Notes under the pieces: generated by a model | Database searches by the model: none | The model's input: only the letters and a program-made list of their open reading frames with translations | Told to the model about the DNA's origin: nothing | Shown here: positions 1 to 8,313 of the stretch, one piece after another | How the letters are laid out: the number at the start of each line of letters is the position of its first letter | Position numbering within the stretch: the first letter of the stretch is position 1 | Translations under genes and position numbers: made by a program | Source: an uncultured Piscinibacter sp. | GTDB lineage: Bacteria; Pseudomonadota; Gammaproteobacteria; Burkholderiales; Burkholderiaceae_C | Length of the DNA: 64,000 nucleotides | Direction of reading: 5' to 3' | Assembly (NCBI RefSeq): GCF_937952055.1 | Contig: NZ_CALFYO010000021.1 | Coordinates: 806,001-870,000 of the forward strand

Positions 1-465
1 CTGGCGGCGCAGCCAGACGAAGTTCGGATGCCTCTCCAGCCGGTCATCGAGCTCGGCCGGCGTCATGCCCAGCACGCGGGCCAATTGCCGGCGCTGCGCG
101 CGGTCGGCCTCGAAGTCCTTGGGGATCACCCAGATCGACGGCGACGGAACGCTCAGCGCCAGGATCTGCCCGTTGCGGTCGAGGATGCGACCGCGGCTGG
201 CCGGCAGGTCCAGCGTGCGCGCGAAGCGGATCTCGCCCTGCTTCTGGAAGAAGTCCTTGCCCAGCACCTGCACGTACAGCGCGCGACCGAGCAGCACGAG
301 GAAGCTCAGCGCCAGCAGTGCGACGACGAACTTCGAGCGCCACGGCGGCGTCTTCGAGGCCAGCAGCGGGCTGCTCGAGTAGGCGACGCTGCGCGCCGGC
401 GCGGCGCCGCTGCGCGGGCGCACGGTGCGCTGGGCCTCGCGGCGGAACAGGCGACTGAGCTTCAT
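1..465 (-). CDS. ftsI: Peptidoglycan D,D-transpeptidase FtsI (PBP3), N-terminal part, cut by window edge
   Basis: FtsI cross-links septal peptidoglycan in the divisome. Only the first 155 codons are present; the penicillin-binding domain lies beyond position 1. The visible part has a basic cytoplasmic tail, one membrane segment at about residues 47-66 (FVVALLALSFLVLLGRALYV), and the start of the pedestal domain with the family motif PASRGRILDRNGQILALS. The ATG at 465 overlaps the ftsL stop by four bases (ATGA), which argues for translational coupling within the mraZ-rsmH-ftsL-ftsI operon. Confidence 0.95.
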   Translation of the reverse strand, partial: MKLSRLFRREAQRTVRPRSGAAPARSVAYSSSPLLASKTPPWRSKFVVALLALSFLVLLGRALYVQVLGKDFFQKQGEIRFARTLDLPASRGRILDRNGQILALSVPSPSIWVIPKDFEADRAQRRQLARVLGMTPAELDDRLERHPNFVWLRRQ

Positions 466-761
466 CGCGCCGCCCTCGTCGCGCTCGCCGCGGTTGCGCC
501 GGCTTCGGTGACGTACTGGGTGACGGCCGGCGTGGCATTGCGCATCGCCAGCCTGTCGCGCGCGATGCGCTCCACCTTCAGCGGCGTGGCCTGTGCCTGG
601 CGCTCCGCCTGCAGGCGCTCGAACTCGGTGGCAAGGGTCTTCTCCTCGTTGCGGGCCTGGTCGAGTTCCGCGTAGAGCCGCCGCGCGTCGTAGGACACGC
701 GCACGAGATAGACGCTGCTGCCCAGCAGCACGAGGAAGAGCACGACGTTCAACCGGTTCAC
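462..761 (-). CDS. ftsL: Cell division protein FtsL
   Basis: FtsL is a small bitopic divisome protein that works with FtsB and FtsQ to activate FtsWI. The 99-residue product has a very short cytoplasmic end and one membrane helix at about residues 5-22 ([18 protein letters not shown]). A periplasmic coiled-coil follows (about 28-60, rich in E, R, Q and L) with a typical betaproteobacterial tail. Sequence conservation is low in this family, so the call leans on size, topology and position between rsmH and ftsI. It overlaps both neighbours by four bases. Confidence 0.93.
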   Translation of the reverse strand: MNRLNVVLFLVLLGSSVYLVRVSYDARRLYAELDQARNEEKTLATEFERLQAERQAQATPLKVERIARDRLAMRNATPAVTQYVTEAGATAASATRAAR

Positions 762-1723
762 GGCTGCCCCCTGCGCGCCACGCCCGGTGCCGCCACCTGC
801 GTGCGCTCGGCCATGCGCATCACCGCCGAACGCGCGCGCGGGTTGGCTTTCACCTCGGCTTCGGACGGCTTGATGCGGCCGAGCGACTTGAGCCGGTGCG
901 CCTTCTCCGGCGCGAACGGCGCGCGTCGGTCTACCTCGCTGCGGCTCTCGCGTGCGATGAAGGTCTTGACGATGCGGTCCTCCAGCGAGTGAAAACTGAT
1001 CACGACCAGGCGTCCCGACGGAAGGAGCAGTTCGACTGCGGATTTCAGGCCTTGTTCGAGCTCCTCAAGCTCGGCGTTGACGTGAATCCGAAGGCCTTGA
1101 AATGTGCGCGTTGCAGGGTCCTGGCCCGGTTCACGGGTCTTGACCGCACGAGCCACGACTTCGGAAAGTTCCCTCGTGGTTCGAACAGGGTTCCCGCCTT
1201 CGCGCCGAGCAACAAGCGCCTTTGCAATCGGTACAGCAAACCGTTCTTCCCCATGTTCACGGATCACCTCTGCGATGTGGCGCTCATCGGCGCGGGCCAA
1301 GAAGTCCGCCGCGCTTTCGCCTCGCGTCGGGTCCATGCGCATGTCCAGCGGCGCGTCGAAGCGGAAGCTGAATCCGCGCGCCGGGTTGTCGATCTGCGGC
1401 GAGCTGACGCCCAGATCGAGCAGCAGTCCGTGAATACCCGTCACGCCCAGCGTGTCGAGCGTCTCCTTCAGCGCGCCGAAGCGGGCGTGGTGGATGGAGA
1501 AGCGCGCGTCCGAGATGCCCTGGCGCGCCGCCGCCACCGCCTCCGGGTCGCGGTCGAAGGCGATCAGCCGGCCGCGCGGCGACAGCCGGGCCAGCAGCGC
1601 GCGCGCGTGCCCACCGCGGCCGAAAGTGCCGTCGACGTAGACACCGTCCGGCGTGGTCAGGAGCGAATCGATCGCTTCGGCCAGCAGGACAGTGGTGTGT
1701 TGCCATTCGCCGCCGCTGTCCAT
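758..1723 (-). CDS. rsmH: 16S rRNA (cytosine-1402-N4)-methyltransferase RsmH (MraW)
   Basis: RsmH methylates N4 of C1402 in the decoding centre of 16S rRNA using S-adenosylmethionine. The 321-residue product has the family start [13 protein letters not shown], the SAM-binding motif [27 protein letters not shown], and a late [10 protein letters not shown] motif. The reading frame is open further upstream, but the ATG at 1723 is chosen because it matches the family N-terminus and overlaps the mraZ stop by one base (TGATG). It is the second gene of the division operon. Confidence 0.97.
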   Translation of the reverse strand: MDSGGEWQHTTVLLAEAIDSLLTTPDGVYVDGTFGRGGHARALLARLSPRGRLIAFDRDPEAVAAARQGISDARFSIHHARFGALKETLDTLGVTGIHGLLLDLGVSSPQIDNPARGFSFRFDAPLDMRMDPTRGESAADFLARADERHIAEVIREHGEERFAVPIAKALVARREGGNPVRTTRELSEVVARAVKTREPGQDPATRTFQGLRIHVNAELEELEQGLKSAVELLLPSGRLVVISFHSLEDRIVKTFIARESRSEVDRRAPFAPEKAHRLKSLGRIKPSEAEVKANPRARSAVMRMAERTQVAAPGVARRGQP

Positions 1724-2163
1724 CAGAGAATAAAGTTGCGCACCGACTCGGGCATCGGCGTGGAGCGCGTCAACGCCTCCTGCTCCTGGTAGCGCCGCTT
1801 GTCCCAGATCTCCAGGCAACTGCCCATGCCCAGCATGTACACATCGCGCGAAAGATCGGCGTATTCCTTCAGCGCCGGCGCGATGAGCATGCGCGACGAC
1901 GCGTCGAGTTCGACCTCCGTCGCGTTGCCGAGAAACAGGCGCCGCCAGCCGATCGACTCCATCGGCAGCGCCGTCACCCGCGCCGCGAAGTCATCCCACG
2001 CCGCCGGCGGAAACACCAGCAGGCAACCGTCCGGGTGCTTGGTGATTGTCAGCTTCGTCGCGCCCATCGCGCCCAGGACTTCGCGATGGCGCGCCGGCAT
2101 GGCAACGCGCCCCTTGATGTCCAAGGTGAGATCCGCTGGGCCCTGAAAGCCGAGATTCGCCAC
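1723..2163 (-). CDS. mraZ: Transcriptional regulator MraZ
   Basis: MraZ is an AbrB-like double SpoVT/AbrB-fold DNA-binding protein that represses its own operon at the head of the dcw cluster. The product has 146 residues, normal for the family, with the two repeats visible as [16 protein letters not shown] near residue 12 and [19 protein letters not shown] near residue 84. The start is a GTG at 2163; no ATG fits the family N-terminus. Three 10-bp-spaced repeats lie directly upstream (2170-2194), the expected kind of MraZ target. Confidence 0.95.
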   Translation of the reverse strand: MANLGFQGPADLTLDIKGRVAMPARHREVLGAMGATKLTITKHPDGCLLVFPPAAWDDFAARVTALPMESIGWRRLFLGNATEVELDASSRMLIAPALKEYADLSRDVYMLGMGSCLEIWDKRRYQEQEALTRSTPMPESVRNFIL

Positions 2164-2169
2164 AAAAAC

Positions 2170-2221
2170 CCACTAAAGTGCACTTTGCGCCACTTTAGCG
2201 GATGTGTCCTGGGCGGGTCAA
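2170..2221 (-). promoter_or_regulatory. mraZ promoter overlapping a triple MraZ-type operator
   Basis: On the minus strand, AGTGG, AGTGC and AGTGG occur at 2194-2190, 2184-2180 and 2174-2170, so three half-sites are spaced exactly 10 bp apart. MraZ of other bacteria binds direct TGGG-type repeats separated by 5 bp, the same geometry. A sigma-70-like promoter TTGACC (2221-2216), 18 nt, TAAAGT (2197-2192) overlaps the first repeat. Binding would therefore block transcription. The repeats lie only 7-31 bp before the GTG, so the leader is short. Confidence 0.6.
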
Positions 2222-2554
2222 CGAACTTGTAAACAAAAAATCAGTGAAATCAACCACTTAGCGCCGCTTTTTGAGGCAGGATCGCGCAATAACCCTTTCA
2301 AAAACAAGAACCTGCGTGTCTGACTGAAAGTGAACACTGAGGTTGCATCGGGAGGAGAGGGCTGCACGAGGGGGCCTTGGGCTGACTCGATGGGCGTGGA
2401 ACACCGGCGCAGTGCGTTGGCCGATCGCTCGACCTGCCAGCACATCGTCGTTGGCCGACGTGCAGGCCCAGACCACGGGCGGGAGAGCCCTTGACTGCGA
2501 GAGTCTCCCCCACCCCGCCGCGAGCTGCACTGATCCGGTACTGGGTCAGTCAGG
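2222..2554. other. Intergenic stretch between the dcw promoter and the regulator island
   Basis: There is no convincing gene here. The first 120 bases after the mraZ promoter are unusually AT-rich for this genome, with A-runs around 2234-2240 and 2300, then normal GC returns. Open frames that cross the stretch on the minus strand show no family resemblance. It forms the boundary between conserved core genes and the accessory island. Confidence 0.5.
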
Positions 2555-2971
2555 TCACGGGTCCCGCCGCTCTGGCGCGTCGCTCTTCGACGCACCACGG
2601 CTCGCGGCCAGCGCGCTCGCGATGGCTCCCACCAGCAGCACGTCGTCCATCGGCTTGCTCAAGTACGCAATTGCCCCTTGCCCCATCGCCCGCTGGCGGC
2701 TTTCCGGCGTATCGTGCCCCGTGATGATGATGACCGGCACCCGCACGCCTTCCTGGGCCATCTGCGCCTGGACCTCGTAGCCGGTCATGCCCTGCAGATG
2801 AAGGTCGAGCACGATGCAGTCCGGAACGGAAATCCGCAAGGAACCCAGAAACTCGCGGCCCGACTCGAAGACTTCCACCCGATAACCCACCGAGCGGAGA
2901 AGTCTCTCGAGCGCTTTGCGGACAGATCGCTCGTCGTCGACGACGGCAATCAGTGGAGTGCATTCGCACAT
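2555..2971 (-). CDS. Receiver-only response regulator (CheY/FixJ receiver type)
   Basis: This is a 138-residue single receiver domain with no output domain. The acidic pocket is D12-D13, the phosphorylation site is D56 (CIVLDLHL), T84 is the switch threonine and K106 (YLSKP) the conserved lysine. The tail after residue 120 is short and polar. It may act as a phosphate sink or protein-level regulator for the histidine kinase at 3934-6156, which is inference. The palindromic operator at 3009-3026 with an in-register -10 box lies just upstream. The ATG is within a few bases of the predicted transcription start and lacks a Shine-Dalgarno sequence, so the mRNA may be leaderless. Confidence 0.85.
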   Translation of the reverse strand: MCECTPLIAVVDDERSVRKALERLLRSVGYRVEVFESGREFLGSLRISVPDCIVLDLHLQGMTGYEVQAQMAQEGVRVPVIIITGHDTPESRQRAMGQGAIAYLSKPMDDVLLVGAIASALAASRGASKSDAPERRDP

Positions 2972-3008
2972 GTTGGCGACAGCCTAGAGCACCGCCGGCG
3001 CGCTGCGA

Positions 3009-3026
3009 ATTGGACCTTGGTCCAAC
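3009..3026 (-). promoter_or_regulatory. Palindromic operator of the island regulon, site 1 (receiver-only regulator)
   Basis: Plus strand ATTGGACCTTGGTCCAAC matches the 18-bp consensus at 17 of 18 positions. On the minus strand, 22 nt after the palindrome, comes a -10-like TAGGCT (2986-2981). The operator would be centred near -43, as for class II activators. The predicted transcription start near 2974 is only about 3 nt before the ATG at 2971. No matching -10 is seen in the opposite direction. Confidence 0.7.
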
Positions 3027-3173
3027 GCCCGCCGCCAGCGACGCGTCCGTCGCTTCCACGTCCTTGGCGGCGCTGCACGAAGTGCCGCCGTACCGCGAAG
3101 TCGCCAGGTTCGAAGCCGACTTGTCCCGACTTCCGGAAACGACGACGCTCCTACGTCCGCCTGACTCACGACA

Positions 3174-3806
3174 TCAGGATTCGGAGGATGCGGGCTTGAT
3201 TCCCGCGCGCTCGGCCAGTCGCGCCAGTTCCGCAAGCGATTGAACCTGCAGCTTTTCCATCATGCGTGCGCGATGGACCTTCACCGTCTTCTCCACGGTG
3301 CCGAGGTCGGCCGCGACCTGCTTGTTGAGCTTCCCGGCGAGGATGTGCACCATGACTTCCCGCTCGCGCGGGGTCAGAGTGTTCAGCCGGTGCTCGAATT
3401 CAGTCCGTTCAATGCGGGAATGCCGACGCTCCCGGTGTAGCTCCAAAGCGGTGTTGACCACAGTCAACAGCGCTTCTGCTTCCACCGGCTTGACGAGAAA
3501 GTCGAAGGCGCCGTGCTTCATGGCCCGGACGCTCGACGGCACATCCGCGTGGCCGGTCAGGAAGATGATCGGCAGGTCGCTGCCGCGGGCGGTCAGCGCA
3601 TCCTGCAGTTCCAGTCCGTTCAACCCCGGCATGGCGATGTCCAGGACCGCACAGCCGGACGCGGCGGGGTCGTAGCCCTCCAGAAACGCCGTCGGCGAAT
3701 CGAACCCGACCGTGCGCAATCCCGCGGCAGTCAACAGGCGGCTCAACGCCTTTCGCACTGCAGCGTCGTCATCCACCACATACACGACCGGAGGCTGCGC
3801 GGTCAT
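3174..3806 (-). CDS. FixJ-family two-component response regulator (receiver + LuxR-type HTH)
   Basis: The 210-residue product has a receiver domain at residues 6-120 with D12-D13, phospho-acceptor D56 (AVLDIAMPG), T84 and K106. A LuxR/GerE helix-turn-helix follows at about 143-200 (LTPREREVMVHILAG, then KTVKVHRARMMEKL). Such proteins bind inverted-repeat DNA as dimers when phosphorylated. It lies 127 bp downstream of the histidine kinase on the same strand, so the two form a FixL/FixJ-like pair. It is the best candidate to bind the repeated palindrome of this island; that link is inference. Confidence 0.93.
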   Translation of the reverse strand: MTAQPPVVYVVDDDAAVRKALSRLLTAAGLRTVGFDSPTAFLEGYDPAASGCAVLDIAMPGLNGLELQDALTARGSDLPIIFLTGHADVPSSVRAMKHGAFDFLVKPVEAEALLTVVNTALELHRERRHSRIERTEFEHRLNTLTPREREVMVHILAGKLNKQVAADLGTVEKTVKVHRARMMEKLQVQSLAELARLAERAGIKPASSES

Positions 3807-3933
3807 CGGACTGCCGTGTCCCTGCGCACCCGGCGCGACGAGAAGACGCGACGCCTGGGCACGCGCATCGCTCCGGCAGGGTCAACCCTGGCGATGCGCG
3901 TCAAGTCCCCGCCCCTGGGCCGACTCCTCGCGC

Positions 3934-6156
3934 TCATGCGCCGGCCTCGCGAAATACCGGCACGGAGAAGCAGAAGGTGGCCCCACGCGACTCGTTGTTG
4001 ACCGCCCAGATGGCGCCGCCGTGGGCGTTCAGAATCGACCGGCAGACCGACAGGCCCACTCCCAGCCCGTTGGACTTGGTCGTCTGGAACGGCTCGAAGA
4101 TCATCGCCATCCGCTCCGGCGGTACGCCGTCCCCCTGATCGGCCACGCGAACCTCGATCGAATCCGCGTCGCGCAACGCGATCGACACGTCGACCACGCG
4201 GTCTTTCGAATCGAGATGCTCCATGGCATCGCAAGCATTGAGGAACAGGTTGAGCAGGACCTGCTGCATCTGGACGCGGTCACCCTTCGCCGCTGGCAAG
4301 TCCGGCATGCAGTGCACGCTGAGCCTGACCTGTCGGATCGACAAATCGCGTTGCACGAGGCGCGCGACTTCGGTGGTCACTGCGTTCATGTCGAGCTTCT
4401 GGTACTGCACCTCGCTCTTGGCGAGCATGGCGCGCATTCGCCTGATGACTTCTCCGGCTCGCCTGTCGTCGTCGACGATGTCGCCGAGAATCTCGCGCAC
4501 TTCCACGAGGTCAGCCGACCCTTTTTCCAGAAATCGCAGTGCAGCCTGAGCATTGCTGAGGATGGCCGCCAACGGTTGGTTCAACTCGTGCGCGAGCGAG
4601 CTCGACAGTTCGCCCACCACAGCGACGCGGGACAGGTGCGCCACAGTGTTGCGCTGCTCCATGGCCTCGCGTTCCTGGCGTCGACGTTCTGTGAGGTCCG
4701 TGATCGTGACCAGAACCTGATCCCCATCCTCGCTGTCGATGGGTATCGTCCAGACTTCGACCGGAAACTCGCTGCCATCCTTGCGTCGACCGAAAATGTC
4801 GAGCTCCGGTCCAATCCGACGCCTGATGGGTCGTTCGAAGTATTTCTGCCGCAGGAGCACATGATTGCTCCTGAACCGTTCCGGGAGGAGGTCATCGATG
4901 CCGAGATGCTTGAATTCTTCGAGGCTGTAGCCAAACACTTCCTCTGCCGGCAAGTTCGCCAAGAGGATTCTGCCGGCCTTATCAGCGATGAACACCGAGT
5001 TCGGAAAATCGTCCACGACCAGGCGGAAGCGTCTTTCGTCCCGCACGGCCTGCGTGATGTCGCGTGACACGCCCCGCAGGACGCGCCCCCCGTCGACACC
5101 GTCAGCCGACACACCGGACTCCCAGGCGATCCAGCGACGCCTTCCATCGGGGCGCGTCACGCGGAAATTCAAGCGAAAACTGCTCCGGCTCTTCACCGCC
5201 TCATCGACAGCTCGAGCGACGGCATCCCGATCCTGGGCGTCGATGGCGCCGAGAAGGACCTGTAGGTCGAGGGGTTCCGAGGCCGCAATTCCGAACTGAA
5301 CTCGCCCCCCTTCGCTCATCCACATCTGATTCCGGCCGAGATCCCACTCCCACATGCCCATGTCGACGGAATTGGCCACGAGCGCCATGCGTCCTTCCGT
5401 TTCCCGCAGAAGCGTCTCGTCCTCCATCACTCTCTTGGCGTACTCCGCCTTCCGCGAAACGTCGGAGCCCAGTTCAAAGGCCATGGCGAAGAGAACGACC
5501 AAGCATGCCGGCGTGATCAGATAGGGCGACTCGATAAGCCCTGCCTCCAGCAATGCCGAATGAACCACCGAAAACACTGTGGCGAGCGCGATGCTGCCGC
5601 CGATGAGGGCCGCGCGTCGACGCTCCAGTGGGTCACCGCGCCGCCACAGAGAGATGGAGCAGTCCACGATGAAGCCCAGATAGAGCACGCTCCTCAACAC
5701 GACCAATCCCAGCCAGCGGCTTGCCGGGCCGTACGCGAGCGTGACGGTGTCCCCGCCCACCACTTCGAATGTCCGCAATACGGGCATCTCCGTGAATCGA
5801 TAGCTCAGGTCCAGCGAGAGACCGACGACCAGCACCAGCAAGCTCAAGACGCACACGGTGAACGCCAGCCACATTCGGCGAGCACCCAAATACGCGCGCA
5901 AGAACGCCACGACCGCCGTGATCAGCACGAACACCGGCACGCCTCCCCAGCGAACCAGCATGACGTACTGTTCCGGGGAGGTGGCTTTCATCGTCATCAC
6001 TTCCATGGCCGCGATGACGCCGATGGAGGAGGCAATGATCACGAAGAGCAGGTGGACGACAACCGCCGGCCGTCTCAGCCAGATCGTGAAGTGGACGAAT
6101 GCGAGGATGGCGCAGGCGCCGCCCATCATCGACCAGAAGCCGTAGATCCAGTTCAT
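3934..6156 (-). CDS. Membrane-bound PAS-domain sensor histidine kinase, FixL-like
   Basis: The 740-residue kinase has about seven N-terminal membrane helices (residues 4-26 and on to about 245), two PAS/PAC segments (about 255-375 and 385-500, ending ITDLTERRRQ), a HisKA dimerisation domain with phospho-acceptor H523 in AHELNQPLAAILSNAQ, and a HATPase domain with an N-box (NLFLNACDAM) and glycine boxes (DQGDGVPPE, GLGVGLSVC). The ATG at 6156 is preferred over an upstream in-frame ATG because the first helix begins there and GGGA precedes it. No haem-PAS signature was checked, so oxygen sensing is not claimed. Confidence 0.92.
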   Translation of the reverse strand: MNWIYGFWSMMGGACAILAFVHFTIWLRRPAVVVHLLFVIIASSIGVIAAMEVMTMKATSPEQYVMLVRWGGVPVFVLITAVVAFLRAYLGARRMWLAFTVCVLSLLVLVVGLSLDLSYRFTEMPVLRTFEVVGGDTVTLAYGPASRWLGLVVLRSVLYLGFIVDCSISLWRRGDPLERRRAALIGGSIALATVFSVVHSALLEAGLIESPYLITPACLVVLFAMAFELGSDVSRKAEYAKRVMEDETLLRETEGRMALVANSVDMGMWEWDLGRNQMWMSEGGRVQFGIAASEPLDLQVLLGAIDAQDRDAVARAVDEAVKSRSSFRLNFRVTRPDGRRRWIAWESGVSADGVDGGRVLRGVSRDITQAVRDERRFRLVVDDFPNSVFIADKAGRILLANLPAEEVFGYSLEEFKHLGIDDLLPERFRSNHVLLRQKYFERPIRRRIGPELDIFGRRKDGSEFPVEVWTIPIDSEDGDQVLVTITDLTERRRQEREAMEQRNTVAHLSRVAVVGELSSSLAHELNQPLAAILSNAQAALRFLEKGSADLVEVREILGDIVDDDRRAGEVIRRMRAMLAKSEVQYQKLDMNAVTTEVARLVQRDLSIRQVRLSVHCMPDLPAAKGDRVQMQQVLLNLFLNACDAMEHLDSKDRVVDVSIALRDADSIEVRVADQGDGVPPERMAMIFEPFQTTKSNGLGVGLSVCRSILNAHGGAIWAVNNESRGATFCFSVPVFREAGA

Positions 6157-7015
6157 CTCATTCCCAAGTGTCCGCGCCTGGGATGCCCGTGGGGCCACCG
6201 GAGCCGACACAGGGCGACGCCGCATGCGAAGCCCCGCGCGAGGACAGCAGATCGGTTGTCTGGCGACCCGGCCCGTCCCGTGAGGGCAGCCCATCGCAAA
6301 GGCCGCATCGCGCCACGGCGCTCGCGCCGGGCTCTGCCATCGAGGAAGCGCTCGGCACCAAGGCGAAGGCCGACGGCGGTTGGACCAAAGGCCAATAGTC
6401 GGTCAGGTCGCCTATGAGCATCATTCACTTGCCGCGCTTGGGGCGAGGTGTGATGCGCATCGCCTCGAGGGTGGTTGCTTGGAAGAGCCAGGGCCAGGAC
6501 AGGGAATCAGTATAGTGGGTACTCTGGTACGTCCTCCATGGGCCTCCTCGGCTTTCGCCCGGCGGCAAGCCGTGCGCTGGAGCCGCAGAAGTCTGGATTC
6601 ATGGGGCGCAGCGGCGATGCACGAGAACTGCAAGCATGCCTGCGGGGTGCTGCGCCGGACACGGAATGGCGCGGAGAGATGGGCCTCGGAACGCGGCACC
6701 CGTCACCTGCGAGGGACCCCATTCGTCGCGGGCACTGCCACCACGAGGCGACGGGTTGGTGGCCCACCCGCACTGCCCACGGGCGGCCATCCTGCCGCAG
6801 GGAAGGGCCCCAAGGGCGCGTCACTTGCGGTCGGACACGACCTTCGGGACGGGCACGCTCGCCAGGTGATGGTTGGAGTCCTGCGGCAAGGCTCCGGACC
6901 CGAACTCAGGACCGATTCCGAAAAGCTCAAGTTCGAGCAGTTCAGGCCACCGATGAACGGCCGTGGCAGGAGCTGGCGCGACGAATTATCTTGACCGACA
7001 TCGAAAGGAGTTCTC
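6157..7015. other. Long intergenic stretch between the divergent kinase and SYLF genes
   Basis: About 860 bp lie between the kinase start and the SYLF gene. The only structured element recognised is the degenerate palindrome at 6379-6396. Several frames stay open because of the high GC content, but their products are arginine- and proline-rich with no recognisable domain. The stretch may contain promoters for both genes; no clear sigma-70 hexamer pair was found. Confidence 0.45.
6379..6396. promoter_or_regulatory. Degenerate copy of the island palindrome upstream of the histidine kinase
   Basis: GTTGGACCAAAGGCCAAT matches the reverse complement of the 18-bp consensus at 15 of 18 positions. 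It lies 222 bp before the kinase ATG. Unlike the other copies it has no TAGNNT hexamer at the 22-nt register in either direction (CATCAT on the plus side). It may be a weak autoregulatory site or a decayed one. Confidence 0.4.
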
Positions 7016-7567
7016 ATGACCAACCTATTCCGGACCTTCCTCGCTTGTGTGACGGTCGTGGTTGGATTGATCGGCCTGCAGCCGGCGTACGCCGCCGAGC
7101 CATCGGGGCTCGACCAGGACGCTCGTGCCGCGCTGAAATCGCTGTACAGCGGCTCCCCTGGCGCGAAGGCGCTGGCCGACAAGGCCAAAGGCATCCTGGT
7201 CTTTCCGAACGTGCATAAAGCGGGCTTCGTCGTCGGCGCACAAACTGGCGACGGGGTGCTGCTCGTGAATGGCATGTCGAGCGCCTACTACAACACATCG
7301 GCAGTCTCGATCGGGCTGCAGGCCGGTGCGCAGTCGTTCGGCTATGTCTTGTTCTTCATGAGCGACAAGGTGTTGACCGACTTCCGGAACAGCAAGAACT
7401 TCCAGATCGGTATGGGACCGAACATCGTCTTCATCGATGCCGGCGCCGCGAAGGACATCAACAACCTGACGAGCAAGGCCGACGTTTATGCGGTCATCTT
7501 CAGTCAGAAGGGACTCATGGCTGGCGTCGGCCTGCAGGGCTCGAAGATCACCAAACTGGGTCAGTGA
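7016..7567 (+). CDS. SYLF (YSC84/DUF500) lipid-binding domain protein, exported
   Basis: The 183-residue product begins with a Sec signal peptide (residues 1-26, cleavage after AYA). The rest is a single SYLF domain, with the family features LYSGSPGAKALADKAKGILVF, GFVVGAQTGDGVLL, YYNTSAVSIGLQAGAQSFG and a closing SQKGLMAGVGLQGSKI. Eukaryotic SYLF proteins bind phosphoinositides; the bacterial role is unknown, and a periplasmic lipid-associated role is inference. A strong ribosome site AAGGAG stands 7 bases before the ATG. It is the only plus-strand gene in the first 19 kb. Confidence 0.9.
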   Translation: MTNLFRTFLACVTVVVGLIGLQPAYAAEPSGLDQDARAALKSLYSGSPGAKALADKAKGILVFPNVHKAGFVVGAQTGDGVLLVNGMSSAYYNTSAVSIGLQAGAQSFGYVLFFMSDKVLTDFRNSKNFQIGMGPNIVFIDAGAAKDINNLTSKADVYAVIFSQKGLMAGVGLQGSKITKLGQ

Positions 7568-8313
7568 GGGGCCGACCGGCCGCGCGTCCCCGAACCCTTA
7601 AGCACGGTTCGCCGGGTCTCGCAGGCCCGGCGGTTCATCCCGGATCCGACGCGCCCGTGGCTGCGGTCCCGCCGCGGGGCGGGCCACGGCTGCTGCAGCG
7701 AGCGATATCCCCCGTTTGCGGTGCCGTGGCAAGCGCGAAGCGACGTCGACGTTGCCAACGTTTCGCGCGTGACACCGATTGACGGCGCCACCGAAGGTGG
7801 TGTGTTCGTCGGTGCCGATGGAGAGACGTCCAGATTGCCCTTGACCGTCACCGGCGTGGCCCTGCGTGCCCATGGCATCGCGCCAGCCTGGATCCCATGG
7901 CGCTGGCCAGCGTCCGGCGCCGGCGCTTTCCCACGCGCTCAGCGGCCACCCCTTCCCGATCGCAAGCAGTGCCCGGATCGTGATGGCGAACTTCTTCGCA
8001 ATCGTCGCGACGCTGCCTGCAGACGGTGATGATCGACGAGCCATCGTTCGTGCTCACCTGGTGAAGGCGCAGGCATCGCCGCCCGCGGGTGACCGAATGT
8101 GGCGGCTCCGGCCTCGCAGAGGCCACATCGGCCTGACGACTGTCCAGGAAGGTCGGACACGCACCGGAACGCAGCCTGCCGCGCCTGACCACGCCCATGC
8201 GCACCGTCCTCGACTCGCCCAACCTCCCAAGAGAGAGACTCATCTCCTGCCAATGCACTCACACGCGCCAGTGCGACCCGTTGGCAGGTCATGTCTCGGA
8301 CCATACAGACTCT
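7568..8313. other. Intergenic stretch between convergent SYLF and patatin genes
   Basis: About 750 bp separate the 3' ends of two convergent genes. A hairpin with 7-bp arms (CGCCGGG at 7610-7616, CCCGGCG at 7626-7632) could help end the SYLF transcript but lacks a T-run. The open frames on both strands give low-complexity basic products without recognisable domains. A degenerate remnant gene cannot be excluded. Confidence 0.4.

Noticed and set aside
6380..7218. Long open frames between the kinase and SYLF genes
   Set aside because: Products are arginine- and proline-rich without domains, overlap each other on both strands and lack ribosome sites; typical of high-GC non-coding DNA.
7598..8258. 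Minus-strand frames between SYLF and patatin genes
   Set aside because: No family resemblance and several overlapping alternatives; a decayed gene cannot be proven.
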